Of a DNA stretch of 64,000 nt, positions 47,079-64,000 are shown one piece after another. Each line of letters starts with the position of its first letter. Positions within the stretch are counted from its first letter, which is position 1. The stretch comes from Phragmites australis (taxonomy: Eukaryota > Streptophyta > Magnoliopsida > Poales > Poaceae), in the NCBI RefSeq assembly GCF_958298935.1, contig NC_084932.1, positions 22,361,501-22,425,500 on the forward strand, given 5' to 3'. The notes beneath the pieces were generated by a model. The model had not been told where the DNA came from, did no database searches, and saw only the letters and a list, made by a program, of their open reading frames with translations. Position numbers and translations under genes: made by a program.

Positions 47079-47800
47079 TTCAGGGTTAGGACTATAGCTA
47101 GATAGGTAATTCTATCAGATTTTGAGAAAGCACAACCATTTTATATAAAATAAATTTTGTGTAAGACATGAAGTCTATAAATAACACGAGACCTGAAATA
47201 TCTACAATAATGATCCGTGTCAATCTATTATATTATGGGTAGCATACTCCTTTGTCACTGGAAGTGTGATGTTCAAGTTCAAGCTAGTGTTGGTTGGGCC
47301 TTTCACATTGCACAATAAATAAAATTACAATGAATCATCTTAAATATCCATCCCCTTAACACCATTATTCAACCTAGCCGGTTTGTTTTATCACCTTATA
47401 ACCAAGTACCAACCATACGAACCAAAAAAAAAAAAACCCCTACTTAGCAGAGTGCAAAGTAGGACTAACATGCATATATATTCTCCTTTGCATGCATGGC
47501 TTTACTCCAAAAGGCATTAGTATGAGCTCACTTATACTAACCTTTGCAGCAACAATATAAAACCTCTGCACAGTCTCGGACCTTCAGTACAGTTAGCTCG
47601 AGGCCTGAGAGGAAGAAAGCATGCATGTTGGCCGTACGACCACGCACGCTAATTCTTTTTAGAACCTCCTGCTGTCCCTCCTTTTTGTTTGCTTAATTTT
47701 TGCCCAAAAGCTGGGGGCAGCTTGTATTAGCTCAATAATTGTATGGGGTTGCCTGCTTATCCTTTATAGGAAAGCAGGCAGGCAGGCTTGTCCCTCTATA
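47079..47800. other. Spacer without a supported gene
   Basis: AT-rich sequence with no supported ORF. Confidence 0.4.
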
Positions 47801-47906
47801 GCTTTAGTGTTCTAACCAGCAGAGTTTCGTCAAGCTGGTAGCTTTAGTGTTCTAACCAGCAGAGTTTCGTCAAGCTGGTAGCTTTAGTGTTCTAACCAGC
47901 AGAGTT
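47801..47906. repeat. 40-bp tandem repeat, 2.7 units
   Basis: The unit begins GCTTTAGTGTTCTAACCAGC. Copies are at 47801, 47841 and 47881 (partial, with one change: AGAGTTACG for AGAGTTTCG). Confidence 0.93.
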
Positions 47907-49392
47907 ACGTGCTGCCGGAGCTTATGTCTCTAGCTCCTATTTTGTACTTTCATGGTTTTGGACTACTATTAATTCCTTGTTATTGTGGAAATTGCGTTTT
48001 AGATGCATATGCATTGCATTTTGTGGGGCCTGCATTTTTTTAGCTAAGGTACTAGAAATCGAAATGAACTGCCACATCTTGTATAACAATGAGTGGTTTT
48101 AAGTTTTAACCACTGGTTTATCGAACAACGCCTACAATGTTCCTCTGATTTCCTTTTCCTTGCAGGAAAAATGGACCCCTTGTTAGTCAGTCAGTTCCAG
48201 GTTATTGGAACTTTTCAAAACAACAATATATACATGGTGCCCTTGCCCTCGAAAATGAACACATATAAACGCCAGTTCTTAAAAGGACAATGTCAAAATG
48301 GATGGTCAACAACTAAATTTGTACATCCTCAATCTTTGAAGAAAACAAGGATCATGATTATGTAGAATGTGGAACATCTATATCCCTTAATTCTCAATAA
48401 AAGAAAAATAAAGACGTAACCTGTAATATGGCCTGATCTGGTCACACGAACAGAGCATTGCTGCTCCATTATGGTTCGGTGCACAAGTCTGAGTATGGAA
48501 AGGAAGTTGGAATATCCTGGTGCTTGCATTTGTAATAATAATGCTTTCCTCCTAAAAATTGTGTAGACAGACCATCTCTCTCCAGCAATCAATCAATCAG
48601 TCAGAGAGAGAGAGAGAGATAGATAGATGCTCAGTGGTCAAGACCCTTAGCAAGAAAACAAAGATGTGGGGGTTAATATTCCAGTCTTCCGGACAGCAGT
48701 CTCATGCTCCCCTGGATGTCTCTCCCAGGATAAAAACAGAGACATGCGTCCGTATGCAAACCGTAATTAGCGCAAGGTTACATGTCACTCTAGACCAGCA
48801 CCAGGCATCACCTATGGGCGTATGTATCTGTGCAACATTTTTTTTTAACAGGGTTTATTTTCACACACTCTCTGTGTTGAAGGGAGCACCGTGACATGGA
48901 GAAAAGCAGAACACGGTTGCGTCAATGCACAAAATAGGCCAATCTTTCGGTGGCAACAAATTCTACCTCCTAATTGAATATTACACATTGTGTTGCAGAC
49001 TTGCAGGCAAGTGACACATCACAAGTACCAACACACCTGCATTGGAAGCAGGCTAGAGATCATAAAAGCCAAATGCTTATCTTTATCTTTTCAGAAAAAA
49101 AACTGGTCACTAGACCTGTTCCTTGTAACTGTATGAAGCCTATACTACAATACCACTGCACTAATATATTCCTTTTCTTGTGAAGAGGCATAATTTTTGT
49201 AAGAAAAATGGAAAAAAACAGGTTACCTTGACTTGTTTGTGAGTCATGAACTCATGACACTGAGATGTGGGGAGCTGTGCCCACCATTTCTGCACAAGGC
49301 AGCAGTATAAACAAAAGGTGAGACTGGAAGCCCTAGCTAAAAAGCCTACTTTCTATAATGCAGCGAAGCTTTTGCCCCTTGGGTCCATCTTG

Positions 49393-49394
<2 letters not shown>
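47907..49394. other. Upstream intergenic region of the carboxypeptidase gene
   Basis: ORFs of 70-110 codons here have no recognised domain. A short GAGA/GATA microsatellite sits near 48602-48628. Confidence 0.4.

Positions 49395-49467
<73 letters not shown>
49395..49467. repeat. (CT)n microsatellite, about 36 units
   Basis: About 73 bp of uninterrupted CT lie roughly 730 bp upstream of the carboxypeptidase start codon. A shorter CT tract is in that gene's leader. Confidence 0.97.
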
Positions 49468-49470
<3 letters not shown>

Positions 49471-49960
49471 TGAGCCACTAAACTATTCATATCATGTTTA
49501 TTTTTCCAGTGTAATTTTTTAATTCTCATCACTTGATACTTCAAGCATTTTAAACCTAAGCTTAAATTTGATACTTAATTACACTTATTTTTTTCTGTTT
49601 CTACCTACTATTTTGTCAGTGTCTTGTTTGTCAAAGTATGCACATGTATTTGCAGCATCTTACAGCTAATGTACTGACTATTATTCACAAGAAACTTTGC
49701 TAGTACTTTGTGCCTCACACGGATGATATATACAATGTAATAAGAAATGCTAAGGCTTACTTTTTGTCTTTTTCTGGAAATAATGCTAATGCTAGTTTCA
49801 CAAGAAGCTGTAAGTACAAACTGAAGTCTGAAGAACATCCTAGTTCCTGAATCTTGTCATTCATGAGTGGCTGCTGAAACCAGTCGACATTCAGAAACAA
49901 TTAACTCTATTAATTCAGTACTGATCCTGATAAATGTGTATTTATTTAGATGAAGACTGA

Positions 49961-53443
<3,483 letters not shown>

Positions 53444-56074
53444 TGAATGAGATGTTCCGTTTGCGATGCGATGCAAGGGGTTTTGTACTGTAACTGTAAG
53501 AATGTGTTTGATGTATTCACCTCCTGCTGATAGCGGTTTGAAGCTGCGATAAGCGCGGTGTTCTAAAGGTTTTGGTCCCTGTTTCCTCTGTATTCGGGGC
53601 TTTGGCAAATGACAATTGTCTAGAGAAGCTGAAAGAATCGTCTCTCTGTCTCTGCGTGCGTTCTTGAGACGTAAATCTTCTGCTACTGCTGCAACCTAGC
53701 ATATTCTTGGACATGTAGGGGTGAAAAACGAAAGAAAGAACTTGTACGAACTTTATACTGGTACATTCTGAAATAGCTGGAAAACCTCGGCATGATATAA
53801 TTTAATATACCTGGTCTGCGGAGAAAGATCAAAGAACACCAATCTTTTGGCATGATCGCAAAGTTTCAGAAGTTTAGGAGATGGAGCAACCGATGGAAGC
53901 TTATAAATGTAATTGGAAGCGACTAATGGAAAGGTCGACACCATGAGAGTTCCCATTGATTCATGTTTCGATCAGACATTCGATTCGTCGCCGGCGCGTG
54001 CCATCCAGTTCATGATCCTAGGATCATCATCCATGGAATGGAAGGTGCTGTAGAGAAAAGAGCAGCATGTGATGGCCTGGTGCTGCTTTCTACACTGCCT
54101 ATAAATCGAGCGCAATGTCAATGATGGGCGTGAGGCTCAACGGAAAGAAGAGTAATCTTTCAGGAGCAAAGGGAACTTGAGCAGAATGGGCCACGATAGC
54201 GAATGTGAGCGAGCAACACCATGAGAGCTGGCTCTCGTTGCTTTCCAGAGATCAGTCCAGATCATGCAAGAACATCAGATGGAAGAGCGTGTATGCATGT
54301 GATGTGCTGTCCAGATCATCCTCTCCAGGGGACTAGGATTCGGTGCTGTCGTTGTTTCATCATATACATGATTCCACTTTTCACTAGAAACACTTCTTTC
54401 GTTCTCACCGTTCCCAATTCGGTCGGATTTCATATCGTTTTCGCCATGAAAAAGGGAAATGTGTAATGCTTCCTTTTTTTTCACCAGAAGAACAGAGGCA
54501 GTGACTAGGGTGGCGACACCATGCATGAGTGTGCTGTGCTCTCTATTGTCTCTAGTGAGTTTCTTGTTCCTAAATAGCTTCATGGACAAGCCTGTCCAAG
54601 GTTCCATGGAGCGCCTTTTTGTCTCTAGTGAGTTCTTTTTTTTTTTCACAGTTTGTGGTGACTACGTCTTAGCAATCGTACCTATTTCCTTCTCAATAAA
54701 GAAGACGTGCAGATCTCATACAAATACTCTAAAAAAGAGTGCTCCAGTAGACTAATTTGAGTAGCCTGTTTTATCCGCGAATTGAGGAACTCTGGCTTTC
54801 ATAAGACCTTAAAATTCAAGCATTTTTGGGTGATGTTATATTTTAGACACATGGAAATGGACTGAATCTCTGTCGCTATACGTAGTTTGTCCAATTTCTA
54901 TCGTATGTTTCCTCTAAACCGAATGCACTGTGCTTCGTCTTCCATGCGATACAGCACAAGACTCCCCCACCCGCCGCCCTCACAGCGTTAACCTGGCTCC
55001 ACCGGGCCACATCCTTTCCTCCCCCGCTTACCCGCTGTCCTCAACTACCCATGCCCAGTGGCATCCCCATCGCCCTGCCCGCATGCCTGCCTCCTTCACT
55101 AGGTCGGCATGTTGCCCACCAAACTCCCTCTAAGTCTGACAGTAGACAAATCCTCACCAAGAAGCCGCTACCACCAACCCCAGAGCTATGACCTCACCGA
55201 CGTCATTGTGTTCACACCGTCGCCTAAAGAACAACTCAAAATCAGGCGACTGAACTCTAGAAATCGTGTTTTTCTTTTTCTTTTTATGACTGGGCCTAGT
55301 GGTTGTTACAATGGTTTTTTGACTGGACCGGCTTGGAGCTCCCATTGTGCAAGTTGCCGTTTGTGGGCCGGTCAGCTGCAGCCTGTCTCCTCCTCGACGC
55401 TTCTCCCCTTCATCGTCGGGTGGGCTATCGTTCTCGCACCGCAATCCAGCCCACACACCACCGCCCCCGTGTCCCACCTCATCGGCGAAAACGACTAACA
55501 TCCTCTCCCCATGCCCCGCGGCAGCAACGGATGTTGATTGGCTGGTAGGTGTCGGTCGAGGAGTAGTTAATCAATGGAGAGCGCCGTTGGGGGCTCCACC
55601 CCGACACCTCTCGATGCGGGCCTTGGTGCGTGTCCATGTCGATCCTCCACTAGCCCACACTGCCCTCCATGCTGCCGGACTTGCCGCTCCACGGAGATCA
55701 AGCCCTGCTTCTTCCCCAGCACTTGTCCCACCATCTCCTTTCCTCTGGTGCTTGTCGCCCAGTTCAGTGCGCATCCCGCCCATTCAAGCATCTCAGGATG
55801 GCTTCAAGCACCGCAACGCCACATGCACGTGGCATTACGACGGTGTAGTGTGCTTCCTTTATGGGCTCACAAGAGGTTAGTTCAGTGAGGTTGCCATGGT
55901 GGAGGCTGGCAGAGATGACGTCCAACTCCAACTCCAACGGCGAGTCAGCGACCATGGCAACATGGCCATGGCGTGCTCTAGGATGACGGCTCAATGACTT
56001 AGGTGAAGTATCATTAGATGATTTACTGCCATTTTTTCTTGAGTGCTTCATTTGTCTCCTGCGTCCTACTAGGT
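53444..56074. other. Downstream region of the carboxypeptidase gene, no further gene supported
   Basis: No canonical AATAAA is seen close to the stop codon. A TAGGGGTGAAAAACG at 53717 resembles a hAT end but has no partner. 54930-55990 is GC-rich with overlapping ORFs on both strands (up to 177 codons) without any recognised domain. Confidence 0.45.
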
Positions 56075-59000
56075 TGTAGGATCAAGATTGGTGACTAAAG
56101 GGGGTGAATAGACGCCTAAACAAATTTTTACGCAATGATATTCTCCTATTCTTGAATCCAACACACCTCAAAACCACATGCAAAAGCAAAAGAGAAAAAA
56201 ACCAGACTGCAAGACATTCAAAACAAACACTCCTCTTCGATGGATGAGAACTCTAGGTTCCATTTAAGGTTATATCAAGAGTCATAGCGCAAGAAAACAA
56301 TCAACTTGAACAAAAACTCCTAAACACAAGAGAGCCTTAAGAAGAAGAGATTCTTCAAGTTGATTGATTCAGAGGGTTAGGATGGTTCAAGACCAACTCA
56401 TATGAGAAGATTAATCTTCTAGCAATAAGAAAAACACCTCTTACAAGATCCAAAAGGAGTAGCTCTCAAGAAAAATGAAAATCAACAAGAAAACTCTAAA
56501 AACTTGCACCAAAACACGAGAGCCAAAAGCAGGAGATTAGAAGGAGATGAACTAAAGCATATGCAAAAACACTCTCTTCATTAATTTCAGATGAAAACCC
56601 TCTTTTGATAGATTACAAAGTATTTTTCTCACAAAAACTCTTACCTAAACATAGGCTAAGCACCCCTCTCTCCCTCTCCACACAACACAAGTGGAAGGCT
56701 CTCAAAACTTTCCAAAAACCTTCTGTCACGGCCTGAGAATCCTAATTTTTGGCATTAAGCATGAATTAGCATTAGGGCATCCTAAAAATCATGTTTAAGT
56801 ATTTAAAAATGTTTCGAAAGTGCAAGTCTTTAGTCTATGCACCTTTCCGCCGTGTATGTTTTGAGTAAAAGTCGTGTGGAGGTGGTAACAAAGACGCAAA
56901 ACCTTAAAGCAACTGGGAAGAAACCCTTCCTAGTGGTCCAACCGAGCCAGCGCCGGTCTGACTGTCAGTGGCGAGCAGAACCAATTTTGCCTCTGTTCTG
57001 GGGCGGTCTGACCGCCTGAGCTTGCAGTCTGACCGCCAATACCCAGAACTACCACTTAAATTCATCGTCCAAGTCTTATCTGCCCACCCTCTCCTTATTC
57101 GTTCTTCCCCACAGAGCAAGAGAGGAAAAGAGAGGAGAGAGGAAAGAAGAGAGAAGGAGAGATCCACCACCACGAGCTCCACGAAAGACAAAGGTCAAGG
57201 AGGAGGTTGTCCACGAGTCTCCCGCGTTGTCCCTGAGCTCATTCCCAAGCCTCCCCTTCACCGGAGGAATCCCCGAGCTCTTCTCCAACCTCTAGGCTGA
57301 TTGGAGCACCCCGGAGCCAATCTCCACATTGGAGCTTCCTCGAAGCCAGCCAACCCACAAGAAAGTTTCCCCACACCAAGGTGAAGCTCCCCAAACCCTT
57401 TTCCCCTTGTTTCCCCTGAGTTCTTCCACTCTCCATAGCCATAGAACTGAGCTCCCTAGACATGGATGTCGATATATAGGGCCCTAGCTTTTGGCCCCAT
57501 GAATGTCACTCAAACCACCCAAAATAGGTTCTCCTCGTCGCATAGAGTATTTAGGTGCAGACCTTGGCCAAAGGCATCACTAGAATTGTCACCGGTGAGC
57601 TTATCAACTGCTCCCGGCCGAGCCCAGCGGTCTGACCACGTTTTCTAATGGTCTAACCGCCATTCCAAGTGTCGTACCGCCCTTTGGGCCAGTCTGACCG
57701 CCAGACCCCAAACCCCTCTGTACACCATGTTTCCCCACGGTTTGATCGCCACTCCCGGTGGTTTGAACGCCTATGTTGGCTGTCTGACCGTGGTTAACTC
57801 AGACAATACTGTTTTCGCGCAGTTCACTATTTCCTGAAACTTGTAAATTTCATAATAAATTCTCCGTAGCTCTAAAAATTTTGAAACAAATTTTGTTGGT
57901 TTCATAATACCCTAATATACCTATTAAAAATATTCTCAGCCATGAAATAATTAATGAAAATTTCGAGATAAATTAATTAAGTTAAGGATTCATTAAATCA
58001 CAGTTAATTCTTTACTAGTGCAAAAATTGTGAAACCAATTTTGCTTCTCTTCTTATGACTTGTTATAGCTAGGAAGAATGTTTTCATGCGTTATAAAGCA
58101 TATTTTATGTCATTTCATCATATGTTTATTGCGATTCATTCTTTTCTTTATGATTGTCGAACCGGATAGTAGAGTTATCATGAGGAGGTTTTGTGGTTGA
58201 TCTTGATTTGAAGATAAGAACCAAGGCAAGCATCTAAGTATATTTCTCCAAATAATTTGGATCTTGTATGATATAAATTCATAAATATGCTTTATGTATG
58301 TTATACATGAGTTAGAGTAAAGTGTCGGACACATGTGGGTAGAACCTTTGTATATTGCATTAGTTTCACCTTGAGATATTGTGTATCCACATCCTTATAG
58401 CCTTGGTAATATGGTTGACGTCTGATCACAAGTTTATTGGAATGCTTAGCAATGCTTAGGTCCTCGGTAGAAGTCGAGCGACGGTGTTACCGTTGTTCAT
58501 GAGCTTAGGCTTATTTTATTGTTCACAACATTAAGGATTATGATGTTGGTTGGATGAGTGGTGAGTAAGAGACGAGATATGGGTGGTGCTAGGGGTGTTA
58601 TCTGCTCCAGAGGAAAGTCCTAGGGTAGGCCAGGAGAGGAACCCAAACACCGTAGACCGCTTGCGTCGTTTAAGCACCGATCGTCGGTGTAGTTGGCTTT
58701 AGCACTTACCTTACTCACCACATACTGATCTAATGGTAAGGCGAGCCAAATACCTTTATAACTATGATCATTTGGGCGTGAACATCGACGATGTGAGTGA
58801 ACGGGCTTGTAAGAGGTGTTAGTTTGCTCCGGGAGTAGTTCTAGTACTTTCTCGCCGAGTGATGCATTATCCAAATTGTTGGGGCTTATTGGAAAATGTT
58901 GATATGAGTACCCCATTGTATGTATCTATGTAGTCATGCAAGACGTATGGTCCTCAAGTCGTGTGGATCTAGGAGTATCCCCTTGCAGGGTGTAAAAACA

Positions 59001-61590
59001 TTTTGAAATGCTGTGCTCTCAGTCATGAGCATGCTTCTGTCCATCTGCATCGGTCGTAGAGTTTTCGGTTGTGGTTGTTGGTTGGATATGTGGGAGATGG
59101 TTGAGTTGGTCTTTGTTACATATATGTTCAATGGTTCCAGTTACATTTATGTTCAGTTGATAATTGCAGGATAGTTTTGTATAGGTGTTCTAGAATAGAT
59201 GCTCACACATATGTTTCAAGTTTGCTTTTGCTTATGAATTTACTTAACCTTATGGCTGTTTCCTTACTAACAACCAAATGCATAATCCCTGGAGTCAGGT
59301 TATTTATACGTATCTAATATGGATTAAGTCTTGCGAGTACCTTCGTACTCACGCTACTTATTTTCTTGTCAGGTGATGTTAGGTGTCGGCTACTCTAGCC
59401 CCCGATCGGTTGCCTTGTGGGCAAATGGCGTCACCAGTTTTGTTTCTTGTGTTGTTTTCCGCTGCGATGTATATTCGTTTCGCTAGTTGAAACCTTATCC
59501 TTGTTAATGTATAAGTTTTTAACTCTTGTAATCTTAGTTAATCTTATTGTTGTGATATTCGTGTTGTTAAAGGTATGTGTGGGTAATAGCTTTTCTGAAG
59601 TTGCCAACGCACACATACCGTGACTGCTGGAATTTGATTCACTTTAATTATTGGTGGCTACTGTTGTTGTGATGAGATGTGGGTTAGCACGTGGCGTGTT
59701 GTGAGACGGGCATGTGCTAGCTCTGATCTTGTTAAATGATCGTCCTGATGATTAATTCGAATTTAATTTAGACAGGTCCTAACAGCCTCAATGGCTCTCT
59801 CATTTCCACCAGCCATACCCCACTATTTATTGGCCTAGGGGGCTTGCTTAACCCTTAAGCAATTCTGTCCCTAAGCTACCCATCACTTACAATTCATTCC
59901 CACCTACCATCGGGGGTAATTTTGTTAGAATTTTTCTCCATCCATCAGATGGTCGTGGCACCTTCACAACTTAGTCTCGCCTTGACGCAAGCTTTGTGAT
60001 GATACGACGTGCACTCCATCCTCCCGCAGTTTTTGCGGCCAAACTAGGAAACCGCCTTGCATGCTTCTCAAAACATGACTCACATCCACTTGCTTACAGC
60101 TTAAGCAAGTCTTCCGATATTGACGCGTGCCCTCTATATTGCAATCTTGATCATTGGCATGTCTCACCCACTCCCGATCCTTAAGCCATCTTGTCACTTG
60201 CATCGACATCCTTTTCGCTTGACTTTGTTAACATGCCGTCTTCATCCTCCATCTCATGATTTATTTGACCTCCATGTGTACAACTAGGATTACCCTTGAC
60301 TCCTCCCGGCTCCCTCGATAGTTCGGCACTAAGTTCCCCGCTTAGCCCTGATCTTCTCGCCATCAGCCGCCAAGTTGTATCAATCACCTACACACCATAA
60401 GACAAGAAAATATGTACATCCAACACCATTTAACTCCATCATAAGTTAGTCGAAATCAAAATCCTTGCAAAAATGACACATCTCTAAAAAATTATGAATG
60501 CCGGATGATCCAGTATTCACTCCTCCTGAGTGCCGGACCATTCAGCATGTTCAACTCAGCCGATCAGGCTACCTAAAATCCTCCCTACAAGAAATAATCC
60601 AGCATGTATTCATGCCCATCGCTGGATCATCTGGCATATTCATTCTTGCTGGAACCCGTTTTGCACCCTCTCTAAAAAAATTACTCTGGTGAAGCATCCA
60701 ACATACACATTTCCCCACGTCGGACCATCCGGTGTAGACAAGTCTGTTAGAGCCAGTTTGCAACCTCTATGCAAGAAAAATCTGACATTCACTGATGCCC
60801 AATGTTGGACCATTTGGTGTGTACTTCAATTTTTGCTTCTTCATTGCAATGCTTCGGCGTGTACTTCAATTTTTCCTTCTTTGTTGCAATGCTCTGGCGT
60901 GTACTACATATGAACACCAGATCATCTGGCATGTACAATTTTCCTGGACTTAGTCACAAACATGCCAACCCCATTTTCTCTGTAACTTTATGATCATAAT
61001 TGTAGTATATAACCATGCCCATGCAATATCAAGATCATCAAACAAAATCAACACCATTGTCAATCACTCATCACATATAAACCAAGGCATATTTCAACTT
61101 AGTTTCTCAATTTCCCCCTCGATGAGTGCATAGACAACTTCACAAAGCACAAATAATTAGTTTGAAGAAAACCCAAGCAGCTCATCCAAGTGACCAAGAA
61201 CTCAAGAAAGAGCAAAAAAGATGTCACTTGGCATAAGAAGATTGCAAAAGCCCGAAGATTGCAATGGAACTCAAATGCTCCCCCTTGATGAATGCATAGG
61301 ATCATTATAGCATATTTTCGCCTTTTACATCTATGCAAGATACTTTGTGTATAGCATATTTTCTCCCCCTTTGGCAATGCAAACATCAAAGATAAAAGCA
61401 CCATGTAATGCATGAACATGCAATTCTAATGAGCTTTCACAACCATACCACAAAATATTTACAAATGCTAGAAATGTTAAAGACCTATAAAAAGTGGAAT
61501 GAGGAGCTCCCAATTGCACAAATGCTTGAAAAGATACAGTGACACAAGAATATGAAGCTACACAAGCTAAATTGAAGAATTGTTAGTGCA
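56075..61590. mobile_element. Candidate long LTR-like repeat, interrupted
   Basis: It begins TGTAGGATCAAGATTGGTG followed by AAAGGGGGTGAATAGACGCC, a start phrase of the same kind as the LTR copies at 21955 and 35833 (GGAGGTGAATTAGGAC). After the nested 56724-59784 block it continues with GCCGGATGATCC and CGGACCATCCGGTG motifs (60490-60930). Later CCCCCTTGATGAATGCATAGG and TCTCCCCCTTTGGCAATGC phrases appear. The right edge (GTTAGTGCA, 61590) and a target duplication are uncertain. Confidence 0.4.
56724..59784. mobile_element. Candidate 3.06-kb solo LTR with GGTCTGACCGCC motifs
   Basis: It starts TGTCACGGCCTGAG and ends CAGGTCCTAACA (TGT...ACA). The flanking pentamers CCTTC and GCCTC match only in part. 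Around 56950-57800 it carries about nine variants of GGTCTGACCGCC. No retroelement protein domain is present. The composition and ends suggest a Ty3/gypsy LTR, by analogy. Confidence 0.55.
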
Positions 61591-62160
61591 TTTAGGTTCG
61601 CACAACCGAATCATGTTAAATGAGATCACAACTATACAATGCCATTTTGGCGTACATTTGCACCTGTATACGTATACATTCACATAAAAAAAGAGAGAAA
61701 AAAAAAGAGAAAAAGGCCCAGCTGGCCTTTTTGCTTGTTCGCCTGGCCCGGCTCCTTTTCCCCCACGCCAAGCCAGGCCAGCCCAACCTAGCCCGCGACC
61801 TCCTTATCTCCATGCTGTGGCTGCCCTGTGGCGCCCGGCCAGCTCCTATGTCTCTTCCTCCTCGCACGCACCGTCTCTCCTCCAAGCGTGCTACCTCTCC
61901 TCATGCGCCCACACGCTGGCCTCTCCAGCCAGCTTGGCTGCCCACGTACCCGAGTCATGCCACCCTAGTGCCTGAGCCGCGCCGCTACTCGTCCCCATGT
62001 TCATCTCTTCCCACCCATGCTTATCCTTTCCACAACCTTATCTCTTCCCCCAACTACTTGGTCCAAGAGAGCCTCACCGCCGCATAAGCTCTGCCGCCAC
62101 TGCAAATGGCCATCGCCGTTGATGCACGATATGGTGGGTTCTTGATCTGAGCTCCCTTTA
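61591..62160. other. Spacer, GC-rich, no supported gene
   Basis: Overlapping ORFs (155 codons plus strand, 89 minus) are Pro/Arg-rich, without a domain. Confidence 0.35.
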
Positions 62161-64000
62161 TGTAACACCCCAAAATTCTGAATTTGGGTTGTGAGCATTT
62201 TAGAACAATAGAATAACATTTTTCCTGAAGTTTGAAAGCTTTTCAAATAAATTTTAGAGTTTAAAAAGGATTTGTTTTGTGTGATAAAAAATGTCTTTAT
62301 AAAATATTAGAATAGGTTAAGGAATTTCAAGGTTGGATAAATCCTTGCTCCTTTTTTCCAATATTATCCAAGATCCCTATATTAATTTCTTCCATTTTAT
62401 ATCTTGTCACCATTTCTCCAAAGCTTCGAAGTTCTTTATCTTTATTTTTCCCTAATTCTTTCCTATACCAAAGATGGCCCAAGCTGCCCTGTCCCTTCTT
62501 CCATCTCTAGATCGAGAGGAGGACATGAGAAAAGCCATTCGCCTTCCCGACTCCATGGCTGCACATAGGAGCTCCCAAAGCCGATGAATTCAATGTGCAC
62601 CCGTGCTATTTAAATGCCAATATTGAACATAATGTTGTCCTCATTCAATCACCTCATCAATTCCCTCTTTATTTTCCTCAATTCATGATCAAAACTGCCA
62701 CTTTAATGGCAATAATGGCAATTCAAGCCAGCTGCCAGTTACTCCTCGTCACCAGGCTCGTCTTCTCATGAAGTTTTGGAGTGAAAGACAGCCACAAATG
62801 CAAATTTTGACAATACCAAAGTTGTAGGTCTCATCGAGAGCTTCGATTTGCACCTATGGAAGTAGCTATTTGAATAATGGATCTGAGAGTTATTACCCCC
62901 GAGATCAGTGCTACGCAGTTAAGGCTGAATTCAAACAGTTTCCCTTGTGGCGCAGTTTTGGAAATCAAGATGATATTTCCAGAAGTTCAAATGAATACTA
63001 AAGTTGTAGATATTTTCAAGTACTACAAGATAGTGTCTGAAAACGTCCAATTTGAAGTTGTAATGGCGAATATATCATCCTTGAACAGAGCCATCCGTTT
63101 CATCTTCCACCCAGTTCGTTTCATCTTCCACCTTTGGCCTTTCCCCCTCCCCATTTCATGACCAGCCATACCCAACCCTTCAAATAGGTCCAGCACGTCC
63201 TCCCCTACCCCTCCAAAGCTCTACCACACCATCAGGCTGCTGCCATGGCTCGCCGTTCTCGCTGCCCGCAGCATTCAGCCACGAGAACCCCGATTGGCAT
63301 CCGCATTCCCGGCGATCCATCGAGGTAAAAACCTTGATCTTTCACTAAGATGTGCCTCAGATCGTCCCCCACCATGACCTAAAACTGTTTAGCTAGAGGA
63401 GCAACGATGCCACTGGGATCTATGTCACCGTGCTGTTGCCCCACGTCTGGCCGTGTCCAGGGCGCGAGCCAAAGAATCCTTTGGCATTCCCGATGATCTT
63501 ACGAAGATCCAGCCAAGCCACCCATGTCACCTTGTGCTACTTTGATGGAACCTCAGTATCCCTGAAGGGCCCAGCCAGATCTTCATCTGCGCAACAGGAA
63601 TGTTAGTCGGACTTCCAACACCTCACGCTATTGCCGCTGCTGTTCACCACCTCGACATCCACCTCCCTGACTGTCGCAGCAAGATGAGGACCAGCCTCCT
63701 CCCCTCCTGCTTTCCCCTGTGTTTTCGCCATTTGTGATCCCAAAACGAACCCCTAACCCCAGCCAAAGCCCAATCTACGCCACCATGGTCGTCGCCATCG
63801 CGGATGGCATCGGCATTCCCCGACCGATCAGAGCTCGGATCACCACGCCCTTTAACCAGCACATACCCCTGGATGTCCCACATACCCTCACTAACCTGTT
63901 TGGACATTAGATCCCCGACGCCGCTAGGATCATGATCGCCGTGCTCGCTTCCCAATCTAGAGTTTTGCGCATGCAACGCGTATTCAGATCGCATTCCCCT
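62161..64000 (+). mobile_element. Possible LTR start, truncated by the window end
   Basis: TGTAACACCCCAAAATTCTG is a typical opening for long LTRs of plant Ty3/gypsy elements. A phrase AAAGTTGTAGGTCTCATCGA (62819) is shared with the CACTA interiors. No end or protein domain is seen before base 64000. ORFs here are short. Confidence 0.35.

Noticed and set aside
49353..49544. ORF with an Arg-Glu repeat
   Set aside because: It is the translation of the CT microsatellite.
53717..53731. TAGGGGTGAAAAACG, similar to an Ac-type hAT end
   Set aside because: No inverted partner or 8-bp duplication found.
55154..55888. Overlapping ORFs up to 177 codons
   Set aside because: There are open frames on both strands in a GC-rich patch, with no domain or splice structure that I can support.

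Overview
This window looks like a repeat-rich stretch of a grass (Poaceae) nuclear genome. The evidence is one intron-containing plant gene with GT-AG introns, dense CACTA (En/Spm) transposons with grass-type subterminal repeats, a Helitron with a PIF1-like helicase remnant, a Tourist-like MITE, long LTRs and AT-rich spacers. A panicoid grass is a guess from the flavour of the repeats; the sequence alone does not fix the species.

Layout. 1-8240: the right part of a degenerate CACTA element coding on the minus strand (a Transposase_24/PttA-like remnant, then a broken TNP2-type transposase); its left end lies outside the window. 8346-17080: a non-autonomous CACTA with a CTA target duplication, split by a 7-kb LTR retroelement (9478-16460). 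That retroelement has a gag-like remnant, no visible pol and several blocks of tandem repeats. 17970-24558: a nest. A probable older CACTA-like element holds a short ORF that is split by a CACTA with a GAG target duplication (19545-23862); this in turn holds a second CACTA (19828-21467) and a candidate solo LTR (21955-23649). 26294-28345: a palindromic MITE-like hairpin split at its loop by a CACTA (26367-28295) that carries a Ty1/copia polyprotein fragment. 28.3-40.8 kb: mostly gene-free, with a Tourist-like MITE, a possible hAT-type element, a second candidate solo LTR of the same family (35833-37276), microsatellites and a degenerate minisatellite. 40787-44735: a complete-looking Helitron on the minus strand. 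45.7-47.1 kb: a hAT transposase remnant and one end of a CACTA with tandem subterminal repeats. 56.1-64 kb: LTR-like sequence, including a 3.06-kb candidate solo LTR nested in another long repeat.

The only convincing intact host gene is a ten-exon serine carboxypeptidase-like gene (50198-53443, + strand, 466 residues) of the SCPL45 type, with a signal peptide and the Ser/Asp/His catalytic blocks. Everything else coding is transposon-derived and broken. The best leads for a second look are a tRNA-like (D-arm plus B-box) module recurring in several CACTA elements, the CACTA insertion in the apex of a hairpin, a 250-bp foldback at 1554-1802, and the 108-bp and 84-bp in-frame tandem repeats inside the LTR element.
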